This document shows positions 34,716 through 43,294 of a DNA stretch of 64,000 nt, piece after piece; the stretch's first letter is position 1, and each line of letters starts with the position of its first letter. Made by a program: the position numbers and the translations under genes. The DNA is from CAVWTN01 sp963757945. GTDB taxonomy: Bacteria > Vulcanimicrobiota > Vulcanimicrobiia > Vulcanimicrobiales > Vulcanimicrobiaceae. Below the pieces are notes generated by a model, which did no database searches, was not told the DNA's origin, and was given only the letters and a program-made list of their open reading frames with translations. The DNA lies in assembly GCA_963757945.1 (NCBI GenBank), contig CAVWTN010000002.1, positions 1,426,001 to 1,490,000 of the forward strand, given 5' to 3'.

Positions 34716-35884
34716 GCGCGCGGCGCGTCTATCTCGATTTCGCGGCGACGACGCCGATCGATCCGGCCGTCGTGGCTGCGATGGTCGAGCATTACGCGAC
34801 GGGCTCGTACAATCCGAGCTCGCTGCATGCCGAAGGGCGCGGCGCGCACGCGGCGCTCGACGAGGCGCGCGAAAGCGTTGCGCGTTCGCTCGGCGCGAAG
34901 GCGCGCGAGATCGTCTTCACCAGCGGCGGCTCGGAATCGGACAACCTCGCGATCCTCGGCACCGCGCGCGCTCGCCGGGGGCGCGGGCGCCACGTCGTGA
35001 CCTGCGCGATCGAACACGAGGCGGTGCTGCGCGCGTGCGAGCGGTTGCGCGAGGACGGCGACGACGTCACGATCCTCCCCGTCGACGGGGAGGGCCGCGT
35101 CGACGTCGCGCAATTCGAACGCGCGCTGCGCGACGACACGGTGCTCGCGACGATCGCGCTGGCAAACAACGAGATCGGGACGTTGCAAGCCGTGCCCGAA
35201 CTCGCGGCAATCGCCCGCGCGCGCGGCGTGCGGTTTCACACGGACGCGGTGCAGGCGCCTGGCCGCATCCCGCTCGACGTGCGCGCGCTCGGCGCCGATC
35301 TGGTCTCGCTCGCCGCGCACAAGTTCCACGGGCCAAAGGGCGCGGGCGTGCTGTACGTGCGCGAGGGCACGGAACTCGCGCCGCAGGTGCTCGGCGGAGG
35401 CCAGGAGGCCGCGCGCCGCGCCGGCACGGAGAACGTCGCGGCGATCGCCGGTCTTGCGCGCGCGCTCGAACTGGCCGTCGCGCACCAAGCGGAGCGCGCG
35501 CCGCGCCTGGCGCGCTTGCGCGACGGCTTCGAGGCCGGCCTGCGCGCGCGCTTCCCCGGCGTCCGCCTCAACGGCGCGGGCGCGTCCCGCTTGCCGAACA
35601 TCTCGAACTTCGCGATCGAGGGGCTCGATGCGCCGACGCTCTTGATCGCGCTCGATCTCGCGGGATTCGCGGTCTCCGTGGGCAGCGCGTGCGCGGCGGG
35701 TTCGAGCGAGCCGAGCCACGTGATCGCGGCGCTCGGCGTGCCGTCGTGGGTCGCGCGCGGTGCGATCCGGGTCTCGCTCGGGGCCGCGACCGAATCCGCC
35801 GATCTTGAAAGCTTTCTGGACGCCCTAGGTGGAATCTGTAGGAGTGCGGCACCGGCCGCGTTGTTGGAGAAGGAGACGGCGTGA
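34712..35884 (+). CDS. Cysteine desulfurase (NifS/IscS family)
   Basis: 390 residues from GTG 34712 (GTGA overlap with rarA). YLDFAATTPIDPAV at the start, PLP lysine K204 in SLAAHKFHGPKGAG, and the sulfur-carrying C327 in VGSACAAGSSEPSH. It takes sulfur from cysteine for Fe-S clusters or tRNA thiolation. No IscU, TusA or MnmA gene is adjacent here, so its partner is unknown. The long catalytic loop around C327 matches the group I (NifS/IscS) type. It overlaps the DUF948 gene by 4 bp. Confidence 0.93.
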   Translation: MSARRVYLDFAATTPIDPAVVAAMVEHYATGSYNPSSLHAEGRGAHAALDEARESVARSLGAKAREIVFTSGGSESDNLAILGTARARRGRGRHVVTCAIEHEAVLRACERLREDGDDVTILPVDGEGRVDVAQFERALRDDTVLATIALANNEIGTLQAVPELAAIARARGVRFHTDAVQAPGRIPLDVRALGADLVSLAAHKFHGPKGAGVLYVREGTELAPQVLGGGQEAARRAGTENVAAIAGLARALELAVAHQAERAPRLARLRDGFEAGLRARFPGVRLNGAGASRLPNISNFAIEGLDAPTLLIALDLAGFAVSVGSACAAGSSEPSHVIAALGVPSWVARGAIRVSLGAATESADLESFLDALGGICRSAAPAALLEKETA

Positions 35885-36300
35885 CGAGCGAGGCGTTCAA
35901 CTGGTCGATCATCCTCTACGTGGGCGTGGGAGTCGGCGTCCTGTTGGGCGGAATCGGCATCCTCTTCGCGTGCATCCGCTTGGGGAACACGTTCTTGCGC
36001 CTCTATAAGACGCTCGACGAAGTCGAGCGCCAGCTCGGCACGCTCTCCGTCCCCGTCGCGCAGACGCTGTCGCACGTGGGCGGGATCGCCGACACCGCGG
36101 ACGTGACGCTTGCGAAGCTTAGTGGAGTCGTCGGCCAAATCGAAAAAGTCGCCGGGAGCGTCGCGAAGACCTCGGCCCTGGCCCAGGACGCGCTTGCGCC
36201 CTCGATCGTCAATCTCGGCTCCACGGTCAGCGGGGTGACCGCGGGGTTGCGCCGTCTTACCCAAGGAAAGGACCGACCTCCAAGCGATTCAGGGTACTAA
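35881..36300 (+). CDS. DUF948-like membrane-anchored protein
   Basis: 139 residues from GTG 35881. One N-terminal membrane helix (ILYVGVGVGVLLGGIGILFACI) followed by an extended helical region with repeated polar/apolar pattern (LDEVERQLGTLSVPVAQTL, VTLAKLSGVVGQIEKVAGSV), as in DUF948 general-stress proteins. The tail is short and polar. It precedes a YtxH-type gene by 18 bp; the two families are often found together in stress regulons. Molecular function is unknown. Confidence 0.75.
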   Translation: MTSEAFNWSIILYVGVGVGVLLGGIGILFACIRLGNTFLRLYKTLDEVERQLGTLSVPVAQTLSHVGGIADTADVTLAKLSGVVGQIEKVAGSVAKTSALAQDALAPSIVNLGSTVSGVTAGLRRLTQGKDRPPSDSGY

Positions 36301-36318
36301 CGAGCGGGAGGGGATCAC

Positions 36319-36681
36319 ATGGATCAGGATCAGACCTCGAAGGAGACCGGGGGCCAGGGCGGCGGTTTCGTCGCGGGCCTGCTGACGGGGGCCCTCATCG
36401 GCGTGGCGCTCGCGATGGTGCTTGCACCGCAAAGCGGCGAGGAGACGCGCGATCTGCTGCGCGCCAAGGGCAGAGAAGCCTCGAACAAGGCCCGGGATAC
36501 CGCGGGCGACGTCAGCGAACGCGCCCGCGCGCTCGCGACCGACCTGAGCGCCGGGGCCGGCGATATCTATTCACGCGGGCGTAAAGTCGTCGACGACGCG
36601 CGCGGAAACGTGACCGATGCAATCGACGAAGGCAAGAGCGTCGCCGAGAGCGAGCGCAACCGACTACTGGCAAACCAATAG
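36319..36681 (+). CDS. YtxH-domain general stress protein
   Basis: 120 residues with a strong ribosome site GGGAGGGG before ATG 36319. Polar N-terminus, one membrane helix (GFVAGLLTGALIGVALAMVLAP), then the YtxH hallmark SGEETRDLLRAKGREASNKA and a long Ala/Glu/Arg helix. B. subtilis YtxH belongs to the SigB regulon, and here the gene directly precedes an antagonist/anti-sigma/SigB-type set. Its role is unknown beyond stress association. Confidence 0.82.
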   Translation: MDQDQTSKETGGQGGGFVAGLLTGALIGVALAMVLAPQSGEETRDLLRAKGREASNKARDTAGDVSERARALATDLSAGAGDIYSRGRKVVDDARGNVTDAIDEGKSVAESERNRLLANQ

Positions 36682-36689
36682 GAGCCGTC

Positions 36690-37034
36690 TTGGATATCAA
36701 GATCAACGTCCGGAAGTCCGATAGCGTCGACGTGGTTGAACTCGGCGGCGAGATCGACGTTTATACATCGCCGAAGGTCAAGGATGCGATCACCGATCTC
36801 ATCGACCAGGGGCATTATCAACTGATCATCAGCTTGGAAAAGGTCCGTTACATCGACTCGACGGGTCTCGGCGTGCTGATCGGCGGGCTCAAGCGCGTGC
36901 GCGAACACGGCGGCGCCGTGAATCTCGTGTGCACGAACCCGCAAATTCGGAAGATTTTCGACATCACGGGTCTCGTCAAGATCTTCGGGATCTTTGAAAG
37001 TGAAGCAGACGCAAAGAAGGCACTCTCGGCATGA
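36690..37034 (+). CDS. rsbV: Anti-anti-sigma factor (STAS domain, RsbV/SpoIIAA type)
   Basis: 114 residues from TTG 36690. STAS fold; the phosphorylatable serine is S57 in YIDSTGLGVLIGGLKR. Unphosphorylated, it would bind the downstream kinase and free the sigma factor. It overlaps the kinase gene by 4 bp and lies 8 bp after ytxH-type gene. Order antagonist-kinase-sigma equals rsbV-rsbW-sigB. Confidence 0.92.
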   Translation: MDIKINVRKSDSVDVVELGGEIDVYTSPKVKDAITDLIDQGHYQLIISLEKVRYIDSTGLGVLIGGLKRVREHGGAVNLVCTNPQIRKIFDITGLVKIFGIFESEADAKKALSA

Positions 37035-37465
37035 AGCTCTTGCAGCCGCTCGTGGCGAGTAACGACATGGTCGAGCTGCGCTTACCATGCAAGGCGGAAT
37101 GGGTGGCCGTCGCACGGCTCGCGATCGCGGGCATCGCGAGCCGTCTTGCCTATACCGTGGCGGACGTTGAAGATCTCAAGCTGGCCGTCGCCGAAGCGTG
37201 CACGAATCGGATCCGTCATGCCGACGGCGCGGAGACGATCGTGATCGCGGCGGAGGTCGGCGCGACCGAAGTGTGCATCACGGTCCGCGACGAGGGGAGC
37301 AGCACGCATATCGCCACGGTTCCGAGCGTCGCCGACGCACGCGAGGATCGCTTGGGCATCGTGCTGATCCAGTCCCTGATGGATTCGGCGGACTATCACG
37401 TCGACCCGGACGGCGGCGTCGTCCTGGTCATGCGAAAATCGGTACCGGCGCCGCGTGACGCGTAA
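37031..37465 (+). CDS. rsbW: Anti-sigma serine kinase (RsbW/SpoIIAB type, GHKL ATPase)
   Basis: 144 residues, ATGA overlap with the antagonist gene. N box LKLAVAEACTNRIRHADG and the ATP lid region VRDEGSSTH followed by RLGIVLIQSLMDSADYH mark a HATPase_c anti-sigma kinase. The N-box has Arg where RsbW usually has Ala (TNAIRHA). The G1 box is abbreviated. It should phosphorylate the S57 of RsbV and sequester the downstream sigma factor. It overlaps the sigma gene by 11 bp. Confidence 0.9.
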   Translation: MKLLQPLVASNDMVELRLPCKAEWVAVARLAIAGIASRLAYTVADVEDLKLAVAEACTNRIRHADGAETIVIAAEVGATEVCITVRDEGSSTHIATVPSVADAREDRLGIVLIQSLMDSADYHVDPDGGVVLVMRKSVPAPRDA

Positions 37466-38240
37466 TACCGATATCGAGGCATTCGCGCGGCTGGTCGAGT
37501 TGCGCGAGGGCCTTGAACGACGGGAGTCTCGCCGTGCGCGCTCCGAGATCGAGCAGGTGCGCGAGCACCTTGCCGTCACGCATCAGAGTCTGGTGCGTTT
37601 TCTCGCCGCGAAGTTCGTCAACCGGGGCGAGACCTTCGACGACCTCGTGCAGGTCGGCAACCTTGGGCTGGTCAAGGCGATCGATCGTTTCGATCCTTCG
37701 CGCGGCGTGGAGTTCACGACCTACGCGACGCCGACGATCGTCGGGGAGATCAAACGGCACTTTCGGGACAAGGGCTGGGCCGTCAAAGTTCCGCGCCGGC
37801 TGCAAGAGCTCAATCTCGCCGTGAACCGCGCGATCGAACGGCTCACCGTCAGCCGGGGTCACGCGCCGACCGTTGCGGAGCTCGCGGAGCACCTCGGAGC
37901 CACGATCGAAGAAGTGACCGAAGCGCAGGAGCTCGGCGGGGCGTACAATCTGATCTCGCTCGATTCCGAGCCGCTTGGGGAATCCGAGCGGGCGAGCCAA
38001 AAGCTCTCCGACTACGTCGGGGAACTGGACGCGGGCCTCGAGCTGCTCGAGGATCGCGCGAACCTCGAGCAGGCGTTCAAGGTGCTCTCGGGCCGCGAAC
38101 GGATCGTGGTCTACTTGCGCTACTTCGAACACCTCCCGCAGAGCGAGGTCGCGCGGCGGCTGGGCGTCTCTCAGATGCACGTCTCGCGCCTTCAGCAGAA
38201 AGCGCTGGAAAAGCTCAAAGCAGCGCTGGTCGAACGCTGA
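37455..38240 (+). CDS. RNA polymerase sigma factor, SigB/SigF type (sigma70 group 3)
   Basis: 261 residues from GTG 37455. Region 2 (HLAVTHQSLVRFLAAKFVNRGE, DDLVQVGNLGLVKAIDRFD and GVEFTTYATPTIVGEIKRHF), region 3 (VPRRLQELNLAVNRAIERL) and region 4 helix-turn-helix (LPQSEVARRLGVSQMHVSRLQ) are complete; region 1.1 is absent. This is the SigB/SigF/SigG subgroup controlled by partner switching. With RsbV and RsbW directly upstream it forms a self-contained stress switch, and DUF948/YtxH genes may be part of its regulon. Confidence 0.93.
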   Translation: MTRNTDIEAFARLVELREGLERRESRRARSEIEQVREHLAVTHQSLVRFLAAKFVNRGETFDDLVQVGNLGLVKAIDRFDPSRGVEFTTYATPTIVGEIKRHFRDKGWAVKVPRRLQELNLAVNRAIERLTVSRGHAPTVAELAEHLGATIEEVTEAQELGGAYNLISLDSEPLGESERASQKLSDYVGELDAGLELLEDRANLEQAFKVLSGRERIVVYLRYFEHLPQSEVARRLGVSQMHVSRLQQKALEKLKAALVER

Positions 38241-38278
38241 TGGCGTTCGCTCAGCTCGCCCGCTAGCGCGCAGCCGCC

Positions 38279-39463
38279 GTGCAATCGCTGCACCTCGGCG
38301 TCGAGGTGGTCGTCGCGATGCTCGCCGTCGCGCTCGTGGCGGGGGTCATCGCCGAGCGCACGGGCGTCCCGTACGTCGTCCTCATCGTCGCAGCCGCTCT
38401 CCCGCTGCAGCTGCCGCGGCTCATCGGCGACCAATTCACGCCGCTCCTGCTCCTGGTCTTTCTGCCCGCGCTGATCTTCGAGGCGGCCTGGAGTCTCGAC
38501 GTCGCGGCGCTGCGGCGCTACTGGGCGCCGATCCTGATCCTCGCGCTTCCCGGGGTCTTGCTCAGCGCGTTCGCCGTCGCCGGGGGCCTCACGCTCTTGG
38601 GCCTGCTCCCGCCCTTGCCGGCGCTGCTGCTCGGCGCGATCCTGGCGGCCACGGACCCGATCGCCGTCATCGCGATCTTTCGACGCCTCCGGGTCCCGGC
38701 CGACCTGCAAACGATCGTGGAGGGCGAATCGCTCTTCAACGACGGCGTCGCCGTCGTCCTGACCGGGGTCTTCACGGCGGCGCTCGCGAGCGCAACGCCC
38801 GGGTTCGACCTGCCGGCGATCGGCTTGAACGTCCTGAAGGTCACCTTCGGCGGCGCCACGACCGGGTTGCTCGTCGCGGGGCTCCTCGTGTTGCTGCTGC
38901 GCAAGATCCCGGACCAGATGCTGATCGTCGTCGGCACGGTGGTCGCGGCGTACGGCGCCTATCTGACGGCCGACCGGATCGGGCTCTCGGGGATCTTCGC
39001 CGTGCTCGCCGTGGGGATCGCGCTGCGCGCGTTCGAGGGCTTCCCCTCCAAAGCTGATGCCGAAGAGGTCGACCGCTTCTGGGCCGCGATGGCCTTCTTC
39101 GCAAATTCGCTCGTGTTCTTGGCGATGGGCTTGCGCATCGAGTTCGAGCGGATCGTCCACGAGCCGGTCTTGGTCTGCGCGACGCTCGGGCTCTTGATCG
39201 GCGCGCGGCTCCTGCTCGCGTACGTCGCGATGCCGCTGGCCGGGCTGCGGCCGGGGTTGCGCTCGTGGCAGCACGTCATCGCGCTCTCGGGCATTCGCGG
39301 CGCGCTCTCGGTCGCGCTCGCGCTCGGTCTCCCGCAGGACCTGCCGTATCGGGCGCAGATCATCGACGCCGTGTACGGCGTCGTCGTGGTGACGCTCGTC
39401 GGTCAAGGCCTCGCGCTCCCGCTGGTCCTGCGACGGCTGCGCTTTCCGGTCGCGCGGGCCTGA
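38279..39463 (+). CDS. Sodium/proton antiporter, CPA1 family
   Basis: 394 residues from GTG 38279, about 12 membrane helices. GAILAATDPIAVIAIFRRL has the ion-binding Asp-Pro typical of electroneutral CPA1 antiporters, and VEGESLFNDGVAVVL follows. The C-terminus lacks the long cytosolic tail of many NhaP proteins. It exports Na+ or K+ in exchange for H+. It is 38 bp after the sigma gene on the same strand, so it may be co-expressed in stress. Confidence 0.9.
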   Translation: MQSLHLGVEVVVAMLAVALVAGVIAERTGVPYVVLIVAAALPLQLPRLIGDQFTPLLLLVFLPALIFEAAWSLDVAALRRYWAPILILALPGVLLSAFAVAGGLTLLGLLPPLPALLLGAILAATDPIAVIAIFRRLRVPADLQTIVEGESLFNDGVAVVLTGVFTAALASATPGFDLPAIGLNVLKVTFGGATTGLLVAGLLVLLLRKIPDQMLIVVGTVVAAYGAYLTADRIGLSGIFAVLAVGIALRAFEGFPSKADAEEVDRFWAAMAFFANSLVFLAMGLRIEFERIVHEPVLVCATLGLLIGARLLLAYVAMPLAGLRPGLRSWQHVIALSGIRGALSVALALGLPQDLPYRAQIIDAVYGVVVVTLVGQGLALPLVLRRLRFPVARA

Positions 39464-39593
39464 GTGTGACCGCGCTCCTACGTAGCCGGGCTCGCCGCGG
39501 GCCGATACTTAGAGCACGATGCGTGCACTCATGCCGAATTCGACTGCGCCCGGGCGAGGCAAAACTCAGGACGCCCCGGAAAAGCAACCTGGA

Positions 39594-42197
39594 ATGACAA
39601 GCCACGAACTTCGAGCTGCCTTCGTCGACTATTTCGTTTCGCGGGGCCACAAGCATCTGCCGTCCGCGACGCTCATCCCGGATGAGATGTCGACGACGCT
39701 GTTCACGATCGCGGGCATGGAGCAATTCGTGCCGGTGTTCCTGGGCGATATCGCGGCGCCCGCGCCGCGCGCGGTGACCGTGCAGCGTTGCCTGCGCGTC
39801 GCGGGCGCGAAGAGCGATATCGAAAACGTCGGACGTACCGGCCGCCACGGCACGTTCCTCGAGATGCTCGGGAACTTCAGCTTCGGCGACTACTATAAGC
39901 GCGAAGCGATCCTGTTCGCGTGGGCATTCCTGACGCAAGTGATGAAGCTGGACGAAACCAAGCTGTACGTCACCGTGCACACCTCGGACGATGAAGCACA
40001 GCGCCTGTGGGAATACGAAGTCGGCATCGCGAGCTCGAAGATCACGCGTTTCGATGAAGACAATTTCTGGACGATGGGCCCGACGGGGCCGTGCGGTCCG
40101 TGCAGCGAGATCTTCTTCGATACGGGCGCGGCGAACGCGAGCAGCCCGCAGGATCGCGGCCCGAACCTCGGCTCGCGGTTCGTCGAACTTTGGAACCTCG
40201 TGTTCCAACAATTCAATCGCACGGGCGACGGAAAGCTCGCGGATCTGCCGCGCAAGGGCGTCGATACGGGCGCCGGTTTCGAGCGGATGCTCGCCGCGGC
40301 GAATGGCAAGGCGTCGATGTACGACACCGATCTCTTCACGGACTTGATCGCGGCGCAACCGCCGGTCGGCCAGACCTCCCTCGCGGAAGCGGAACAGCTC
40401 GTGCGCCGCCGGATCATCGCCGATCACGCGCGCGCCGTCACGTTCCTGCTCGCGGACGGCGTCACGCCGTCCAATACGGATCGCGGCTACGTGCTGCGCT
40501 TCTTGACGCGGCGTGCGATCCGGAACGGCAAGCTGCTGGGCTATCCGAGCGGGTTCTTGACGGGGCTCGTGCCGGCGGTCACGCGGTCGCTCGGTGAGGC
40601 CTATCCCGAGCTCGCGGCGGCGCGGCCATCGGTGGAAGCGGCGCTCGCCGGCGAGGAAGCGGCGTTCAACAAGACGCTCGAACGCGGCAGCGAACTGCTT
40701 GCGGGTCTGCTCGAGACCGCGCGCGCGAACGACGTCCCGCTCGCGGGGCGCGACGTCTTCACGCTGCACGACACGTTCGGTTTTCCCTCGGAGCTCACGC
40801 GCGAGATCGCGAGCGAGGCGGGCGTGCAGATCGACGGGATCGCCTACGAGAACGCGATGCGCGAACAGCGCGAGCGCGCGCGCGAGGACGCGCGCAGCAA
40901 GCGCGCGACCGTCGTCGTGGCCGACGTCCCGCCGGTCGAGACGGCCTTCACCGGCTACGAGGGGCTCGAGGGCGGCGGCAAGATCGTGGCGCTCCTCGTC
41001 GACGGCGCACCGGCCGAAGAAGCGAGCCTGGGCACGAAGGCGCAAGTGATCCTGGATTCGACCTCGTTCTACGCGGAGAAGGGCGGCCAGATCGGCGACC
41101 GCGGAAAGATCCGCTCCGGCGAAGCCGTCTTCGAGGTGCTCGACACGCAATTCGCCGGCAGCGCGATCGCGCACACCGGGATCGTGAAGGCGGGCACGTT
41201 GCGCCTGGGCGAGCTCGCTCAGACGGCGGTCGATCCGCGCTGGCGCGAGGAGATCCGGCGGCACCACACCTCCGCGCATCTGCTGCAGTTCGCGCTCAAG
41301 GAGATCGCGGGATCGGGGATCGCTCAGGCCGGCTCGTGGGTCGGAATCGATCGCATGCGCTATGACTTCCGCTCGCCCGGCGGCGCGCTCTCGCGCGAGC
41401 AGCAGCGGGCCGTGGCGCAGCGCGTCAATGAGATCATTCGCGCCGATTACCACCTGGAGACGCAAGAGCTGCCGCTCGATGATGCCGTGAAGACCGGCGC
41501 TTACATGATGCCCGGCGAGAAGTACGGCGACCTCGTGCGCGTCGTGCGGGCCGGACCTTCGATCGAGTTCTGCGGCGGCACGCACGCGATTTCGACCGGC
41601 GAACTCGGGATGTTCTTCATCCTGAGCGAATCGTCGATCGGCAGCGGGATCCGGCGCATCGAGGGCATCGTCTCGAAGGCGGCGGAGCAGTACGCGCTCG
41701 ATCAGCAGGCGCTGGTCACGACGCTCGCGGAATCGCTCTCGGCCAAACAAGAGGAGGTCGGCGCCCGCGTCGCGCGGCTGCAAGACGACGTTCGCGAAGT
41801 CGAAAAGACGCTCGCGGAGACGCGTGCGAAACTCGCCGCGAGCTTCGCGCGCACGTACGTGGAGCACGCCGAGACGATCGGCGGGAACAAGGTCGTCGCG
41901 GCACTCGTGCCCGAGGCGAACGCCGAGATGCTCACGCGCTTGAACGCGGCGATCCGGCTCAAGCTGCACAGCGGCGTCGTCGCGCTCGCCGGGCTCAACG
42001 ACGATTCCGTTTCACTGTTGATCTCCGTCAGCAACGATCTCGCGAAGAACGGTCTGCACGCGGGCGAGCTGTTGCGCGTGGCCGCGCCGCTCGTCGACGG
42101 CAAGGGCGGCGGGAGTGCCACGCAAGCGCAGGGCGGCGGCAAGAACGTCGCAGGCGCCGAGGCCGCGCTGCGCGCGATCAAGATCAAGCTCACGTGA
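39594..42197 (+). CDS. alaS: Alanyl-tRNA synthetase
   Basis: 867 residues from ATG 39594, where the family alignment begins (SHELRAAFVDYFVSRGHKHL); in-frame ATGs at 39519 and 39531 would add 21-25 residues and cannot be excluded. Catalytic core NVGRTGRHGTFLEMLGNFSF and WNLVFQQFNR; editing-domain zinc motifs HHTSAHLL and CGGTHAISTGE; C-terminal DHHA1 region with GGGSATQAQGGGKN. It charges tRNA-Ala and clears Ser-tRNA-Ala. It overlaps the following gene by 4 bp. Confidence 0.96.
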   Translation: MTSHELRAAFVDYFVSRGHKHLPSATLIPDEMSTTLFTIAGMEQFVPVFLGDIAAPAPRAVTVQRCLRVAGAKSDIENVGRTGRHGTFLEMLGNFSFGDYYKREAILFAWAFLTQVMKLDETKLYVTVHTSDDEAQRLWEYEVGIASSKITRFDEDNFWTMGPTGPCGPCSEIFFDTGAANASSPQDRGPNLGSRFVELWNLVFQQFNRTGDGKLADLPRKGVDTGAGFERMLAAANGKASMYDTDLFTDLIAAQPPVGQTSLAEAEQLVRRRIIADHARAVTFLLADGVTPSNTDRGYVLRFLTRRAIRNGKLLGYPSGFLTGLVPAVTRSLGEAYPELAAARPSVEAALAGEEAAFNKTLERGSELLAGLLETARANDVPLAGRDVFTLHDTFGFPSELTREIASEAGVQIDGIAYENAMREQRERAREDARSKRATVVVADVPPVETAFTGYEGLEGGGKIVALLVDGAPAEEASLGTKAQVILDSTSFYAEKGGQIGDRGKIRSGEAVFEVLDTQFAGSAIAHTGIVKAGTLRLGELAQTAVDPRWREEIRRHHTSAHLLQFALKEIAGSGIAQAGSWVGIDRMRYDFRSPGGALSREQQRAVAQRVNEIIRADYHLETQELPLDDAVKTGAYMMPGEKYGDLVRVVRAGPSIEFCGGTHAISTGELGMFFILSESSIGSGIRRIEGIVSKAAEQYALDQQALVTTLAESLSAKQEEVGARVARLQDDVREVEKTLAETRAKLAASFARTYVEHAETIGGNKVVAALVPEANAEMLTRLNAAIRLKLHSGVVALAGLNDDSVSLLISVSNDLAKNGLHAGELLRVAAPLVDGKGGGSATQAQGGGKNVAGAEAALRAIKIKLT

Positions 42198-42937
42198 CGT
42201 TAGCGCGCACGCTCGCGGCGCTCGCGCTCGCCGCGGGTTTGCTGGGAGCGGCGGCACCGGCACCCCACGTTCCCGCCTCCGGCCCGGCAGCCCCCGCCAC
42301 GTCGGCTCGCAAGACCGCCCTCGTCCTGGAACGCTATCTGACGGAGCTCGAACGGCTGCCGGCGCCGCGCTACATCTCGTTCGAGTACAGCATCGAACAG
42401 GGCGGCGGCACGGACATCTCCGAGGTGCACCGCATCTACCGGGCCGGCCGGGATTCGCGCGACGAGTTGATCGAATCACAGGGCCAGCGCCTGCGCCTGC
42501 CGCGCGTTCGGATCCGGCACGACGCCGCCGATCGCTACGCGCTCTCCGCGATCGCGCCGACGCCCGCGCGCTACACGTTCGCGTTCGTCCGCAGCGCGAA
42601 GAGCGGCGACCACCTCGCCTACACCTACGGCACGCAAGCCAAGAGCACCGGCGCGTTCAGCGTCGATGAAATCACGATCGACGGCGCGAGCTTCCTGCCG
42701 ACGCAGCTGCGCTTCCATTCGAGCGCGGGCGGCGTGCACGGGCACGGCACGCTGATCTACGCGAAGACCGACCGCTATTGGCTGATCCGCGAAGCGCGCG
42801 CCGACGCGCTCGCCAAGGACGGGCCGATCGGCGAGCGGATCGTGTGGAGCGCGTATCGCTTCCCGTCCGCGTTGCCGGCGACGACGTTCGGCGGCCAAGC
42901 CGCCGACCCGGTTCCGCTGCCGACCGCGGCCCCGTAG
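42194..42937 (+). CDS. Secreted protein of unknown function
   Basis: 247 residues from GTG 42194 (GTGA overlap with alaS). A signal peptide (RTLAALALAAGLLGAAAPA) is followed by a short Pro/Ala linker and a mainly beta-sheet body (RYISFEYSIEQGGG, SEVHRIYRAGRDSRDEL, FSVDEITIDGASFLPTQLRF, GHGTLIYAKTDRYWLIREA). The alternating pattern vaguely recalls LolA/outer-membrane lipoprotein-sorting folds, but I see no diagnostic motif. It converges on the CheY-like gene with the two stop codons adjacent. Confidence 0.7.
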   Translation: MTLARTLAALALAAGLLGAAAPAPHVPASGPAAPATSARKTALVLERYLTELERLPAPRYISFEYSIEQGGGTDISEVHRIYRAGRDSRDELIESQGQRLRLPRVRIRHDAADRYALSAIAPTPARYTFAFVRSAKSGDHLAYTYGTQAKSTGAFSVDEITIDGASFLPTQLRFHSSAGGVHGHGTLIYAKTDRYWLIREARADALAKDGPIGERIVWSAYRFPSALPATTFGGQAADPVPLPTAAP

Positions 42938-43294
42938 TCAGTCGACGAAGAGTTCGCGGACCTCGGTGTCGAGCATCGAGGGCGTGAAGGGCTTGAGCAG
43001 AAACCCGCGCGCGCCGCGCTTGACCGCTTCGATCGCCGTCAGTTTGTCGGCCAGCGCCGAGACGACCAAGATGCGCACGGATGGGCGGCGCTTGAGCATC
43101 TCCGTGACGCAGGTCAGCCCGTCCATCTCGGGCATCGTGATGTCCATCGTGACGAAGTCCGGTTCGAAATCGTGGAAGATCGTCAGCGCCTCGCGCCCGT
43201 TGGTCGCCGTCCGAATCGAGTAACCGCGGGTCGCGATGGTCCGTTCGATCGAGCGGCGGATGATCGTTGAATCGTCAACGATCAGAACTTTCAT
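42938..43294 (-). CDS. CheY-like single-domain response regulator
   Basis: 118 residues from ATG 43294. VLIVDDST has acidic residues D7/D8, phosphoacceptor D51 is in VTMDITMPEMDG, and LLKPF carries the conserved lysine. There is no output domain, so it acts through protein contacts or as part of a phosphorelay. It overlaps the upstream kinase gene by 4 bp and is surely its partner. The ATG was chosen because the longer frame reads into the kinase gene. Confidence 0.93.
   Translation of the reverse strand: MKVLIVDDSTIIRRSIERTIATRGYSIRTATNGREALTIFHDFEPDFVTMDITMPEMDGLTCVTEMLKRRPSVRILVVSALADKLTAIEAVKRGARGFLLKPFTPSMLDTEVRELFVD

Noticed and set aside
39360..41969. 869-codon minus-strand frame opposite alaS
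   Set aside because: Antisense shadow of a full-length AlaRS; composition is typical of such shadows.
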